A DNA stretch of 64,000 nt from Lachnospiraceae bacterium (lineage in GTDB: Bacteria; Bacillota; Clostridia; Lachnospirales; Lachnospiraceae). The notes below the pieces were generated by a model. That model was given only the letters and a program-made list of their open reading frames with translations. It did not search any database and was not told the DNA's origin. The stretch is taken from NCBI GenBank assembly GCA_910574195.1, contig CAJTBF010000011.1, forward strand, positions 74,563-138,562, written 5' to 3'. The stretch's first letter is position 1, and each line of letters opens with the position of its first letter. Positions 61,885 to 64,000 of the stretch are shown one piece after another. The translations under genes were made by a program, and so were the position numbers.

Positions 61885-61913
61885 AGGATAACACTGCCGT
61901 ATCGTATTGTCAA
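61885..61913 (-). promoter_or_regulatory. Promoter of dapA
   Basis: Minus strand TTGACA (61913-61908), 17 bases, TATCCT (61890-61885). It lies between the dapA start and the stop of the lipoprotein gene. Confidence 0.65.
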
Positions 61914-61920
61914 GAAATAC

Positions 61921-62592
61921 TTAGAGATCCGCCAACTTTTCCTGGGAAATCATGGATGCGTCCAATGTTTTCAGATCCTCTGAAGGAATCTCATATACCC
62001 CATCCTCTGTCTTCTGAATATGTACGGTTACTTTTTCTGCCTCTCCAAAATGCGGCCCTGCTTCCAATCCTGCCTGCAGAACTTCATAATAAATCTGATA
62101 TACTTTTGCCTGTATCTCTTCATCGGAAGGCATCTCTGCGCCTTCCATCACATCACTGGTAATACTGGCCGCATATTCTTCTGATTTTTTCTGAAATTCT
62201 TCATACGTATCATCAAATAATAAAACGGGTTTAATCTCCACGTCTACTGTAAAATCCCCATTTTCCTCCTTTACAGCTTCTCCCACGGTATAATTGACCT
62301 GCTTTATGATCTCTTCAAACAATTTACGATAGTTTTCTTCTAACTCTCCGGATAACTCCATCGATTTGAAATCCTGCATGGTCGTATCCAGATTTCTTTG
62401 AAAAATCTCATCTGCTTCTTCCTGGGATGCACCGGTAATCTCCATATAATCTTCTGTCTGATTCTTATACGATACATCGAGAACTGCCTGTGTATAGGTA
62501 CACGCATCAAAAGCTGTACACCCGGATAACAAAAACATCACACCAATAAGAAGACCGGCAAGGCATAACTTCTTTCTTTTTGTTTTACTCAT
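61921..62592 (-). CDS. Hypothetical lipoprotein (DUF5105-like)
   Basis: 223 residues with a type II signal MSKTKRKKLCLAGLLIGVMFLLSGC, so Cys25 would be lipidated and the protein anchored outside. The mature part is acidic and mostly helical, with paired strands near FTVDVEIKPVLLFDD and KVTVHIQKTEDGVYEIP. The layout recalls DUF5105-like lipoproteins, but the assignment is weak. AGGAGGA precedes the start. It stands alone between dapA and the divergent cysteine-synthase-like gene. Confidence 0.75.
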   Translation of the reverse strand: MSKTKRKKLCLAGLLIGVMFLLSGCTAFDACTYTQAVLDVSYKNQTEDYMEITGASQEEADEIFQRNLDTTMQDFKSMELSGELEENYRKLFEEIIKQVNYTVGEAVKEENGDFTVDVEIKPVLLFDDTYEEFQKKSEEYAASITSDVMEGAEMPSDEEIQAKVYQIYYEVLQAGLEAGPHFGEAEKVTVHIQKTEDGVYEIPSEDLKTLDASMISQEKLADL

Positions 62593-62812
62593 ATAGTTTG
62601 TCCTCCTTTTTTCTATCCTGATAAATTCTGTTCTACTCTATCACAATTCATCCGTAAAAAAAGAGGAAATCTGTCAGATGGGTTCTACATATCCTACCGT
62701 CTTTTGACAAAACCAAAAATATAGACAATTTTAGGAATAAATGGTATTCTATAATTGTTTCTTTTTTATATACATCAAATATAAATCTCAATGAAAGCAG
62801 AGGAATAAACGA

Positions 62813-63742
62813 ATGATTTATCATAATGTATTGGATGCAATGGGACACACCCCTATCATCCGCCTGAACCGCATGGTTCCACCTGACAGTGCGCAGGTGC
62901 TTGTAAAATTCGAAGGTCTGAATGTAGGCGGATCCATCAAAACAAGAACAGCCTACAATATGATCTGTAAAGCAGAAGAAGACGGAATTCTTCATAAAGA
63001 TTCTATCATCGTGGAACCAACCAGCGGAAATCAGGGAATCGGGCTTGCTCTCGTGGGGGCGGTGAAAGGATATGAAACAATTATCATTATGCCTGACTCC
63101 GTAAGTATGGAAAGAAAATTGCTGGTAGAACATTACGGGGCAAAAGTAATCCTGATTCATGACTCCGGGAATATCGGGGATTGTATCGAAGAATGCGTAC
63201 AAACAGCCAGACACATGGCAATGGAAAACCCAAACGTATTTGTCCCCCAACAATTTGAAAACGAGGCAAATCCAATGGTGCACCGACACCACACCGGGTT
63301 GGAAATCTTAGAACAGGTAGCCGGACCAATCCATGGATTCTGTTCCGGAATCGGAACCGGCGGCACCATTACCGGAATCGGCGAAACATTGAAAGCCGTA
63401 AATCCGGATATCAAAATCTGGGCTGTTGAACCGGAAAACGCGGCGATTTTGGCCGGCGGTACCGTAGGAACTCATATCCAGATGGGCATTGGAGACGGAG
63501 TCGTTCCCAGAGTTCTAAATCAACATATCTATGAGGATATTGCCATCATCACCGATGAAGAAGCCCTTCAAACTTCAAAAGATCTGGCCCGATTCGAGGG
63601 ATTGATGTGTGGAATTTCCAGCGGTACAAATGTTGCCGCCGCATTAAAACTTGCCAAAGAACTTGGGAAAGGAAAGACTGTCGTAACTGTTTTACCTGAT
63701 ACTGCCGAGAGGTATTTCTCCACACCTTTATTTGAGGAATAA
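62813..63742 (+). CDS. Cysteine synthase-like PLP enzyme (OASS family)
   Basis: 309 residues of the fold-type II PLP family. The PLP Lys is probably Lys43 in GGSIKTRTAYNM, the phosphate loop GIGTGGTITG is intact, and GISSGTNVAAALKLAKE closes the active site. The substrate loop reads EPTSGNQGIG (Gln where CysK normally has Thr, TSGNTG), and the Lys motif reads SIKTR where CysK has SVKDR. So the enzyme is CysK-like but could have another acceptor or act as a sulfhydrylase with altered substrate. AAAGCAGAGGAA precedes the start. It stands alone, divergent from the lipoprotein gene. Confidence 0.85.
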   Translation: MIYHNVLDAMGHTPIIRLNRMVPPDSAQVLVKFEGLNVGGSIKTRTAYNMICKAEEDGILHKDSIIVEPTSGNQGIGLALVGAVKGYETIIIMPDSVSMERKLLVEHYGAKVILIHDSGNIGDCIEECVQTARHMAMENPNVFVPQQFENEANPMVHRHHTGLEILEQVAGPIHGFCSGIGTGGTITGIGETLKAVNPDIKIWAVEPENAAILAGGTVGTHIQMGIGDGVVPRVLNQHIYEDIAIITDEEALQTSKDLARFEGLMCGISSGTNVAAALKLAKELGKGKTVVTVLPDTAERYFSTPLFEE

Positions 63743-63760
63743 ATTTTTAAACAATATGAT

Positions 63761-63794
63761 ATGCGGAAAAGCTGCCGCCGCAGCTTTTCCGCAT
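63761..63794. other. Perfect 15-bp hairpin after the cysteine-synthase-like gene
   Basis: ATGCGGAAAAGCTGC (63761-63775) pairs with 63780-63794 around a 4-base loop. No T-run follows on either strand. It sits between convergent transcription units (the gene and the rRNA operon). Confidence 0.75.
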
Positions 63795-63806
63795 ACTATA
63801 GTATTT

Positions 63807-63835
63807 AAAAGCAGTGTTATAAAAACACTGCTTTT
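63807..63835. terminator. Terminator-like hairpin between cysteine-synthase-like gene and rRNA
   Basis: AAAAGCAGTGTT (63807-63818) pairs with AACACTGCTTTT (63824-63835), with the T-run forming part of the stem. It can act in both directions. The remaining bases to 63940 show no gene. Confidence 0.75.
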
Positions 63836-63940
63836 CTATCTCTCTACACTATACACTACTTTTTTATGACTTTTTCATGTACCCTCAAAACTGCATACAA
63901 AGAAATTACTTTTATCCGTCTCTCTCCTGTCCCCTTCTCT

Positions 63941-64000
63941 GGTTATGCCCTCGACCGATTAGTAACGGTCAGCTCCATGTGTTGCCACACTTCCACCTCC
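63941..64000 (-). rRNA. 23S ribosomal RNA, 3' end (partial)
   Basis: The reverse complement reads GGAGGTGGAAGTGTGGCAAC, then CATGGAGCTGACCGTTACTAATCGG and TCGAGGGCATAACC, the conserved 3' end of bacterial 23S rRNA. The gene continues beyond the window. Its mature end is near 63941. No 5S rRNA is seen in the 200 bases downstream. Confidence 0.93.

Noticed and set aside
61760..61920. Lysine riboswitch in the dapA leader
   Set aside because: The leader is too short (under 130 bases after the promoter) and lacks the conserved L-box elements.

Overview
The window comes from a Firmicutes chromosome, most probably a spore-forming member of the Lachnospiraceae (inference). Support comes from an alpha/beta-type spore protein gene (27568-27765), FtsEX with a CdaR-type regulator and an M23/S41 peptidase pair, AddAB instead of RecBCD, a T-box leader, strong AGGAGG-like ribosome binding sites and moderate GC. 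No prophage, insertion sequence, CRISPR array or defence island was seen. The window reads as ordinary core chromosome with several metabolic islands.

Layout. 1-2.9 kb (+): two tandem SAM hydroxide adenosyltransferase genes (the first cut by the window edge), a GNAT acetyltransferase and a GntR/UTRA regulator. 3.0-8.3 kb (-): a T-box leader with an apparent Asn (AAC) specifier, followed by an archaeal-type AspRS and gatCAB, the indirect Asn-tRNA(Asn) pathway. 8.2-20 kb (-): a long nucleoside uptake and catabolism cluster: DapA-like aldolase, deoC, MTA/SAH-deaminase-like amidohydrolase, BMP lipoprotein, two paralogous nucleoside phosphorylases, an ABC ATPase with two permeases, deoB, a MIF-type tautomerase and a DUF1097 membrane protein. 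A SorC/DeoR regulator diverges from it at 20.3 kb. 21.3-27.8 kb (-): S41 peptidase, coiled-coil M23 peptidase, ftsX, ftsE, CdaR-like regulator, WecG/TagA-like protein and spore protein. 27.9-30.5 kb (-): PspC, DUF4097, DUF1700 and PadR envelope-stress-like operon with a 32-bp hairpin array in it. 30.5-41.4 kb (-): addA, addB, ung, hisF, hisH and a sodium:alanine symporter. 41.6-48.2 kb (-): an ABC ATPase, a giant FtsX-like permease with a long coiled coil, and an OmpR/histidine kinase pair. 48.9-57.8 kb (-): a YesMN two-component system, a sugar ABC importer, an aldo/keto reductase and a BadF-type kinase. 57.9-58.4 kb (-): tRNA-Val(CAC) and tmRNA. 58.7-60.8 kb (+): Zn-dependent phospholipase C-like protein and an MFS transporter. 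60.9-62.6 kb (-): dapA and a lipoprotein. 62.8-63.7 kb (+): cysteine-synthase-like enzyme. The right edge enters the 3' end of a 23S rRNA gene on the minus strand.

How the genes work together. The 8.2-20 kb cluster can be read as a pathway: import nucleoside, deaminate the base, phosphorolyse, isomerise the sugar 1-phosphate (DeoB), then cleave it (DeoC or the DapA-like aldolase), under a SorC-type repressor with two matching palindromes in the divergent promoter region. Its most unusual part is the pair of indel-free phosphorylase paralogues that have each lost different canonical phosphate- and ribose-binding residues. I found no wholly unknown gene system. The best candidates for new biology are that paralogue pair, the 32-bp hairpin array, the dispersed intergenic repeat shared by 48.5 and 57.8 kb, and an in-frame 66-bp insertion in the BadF-type kinase.
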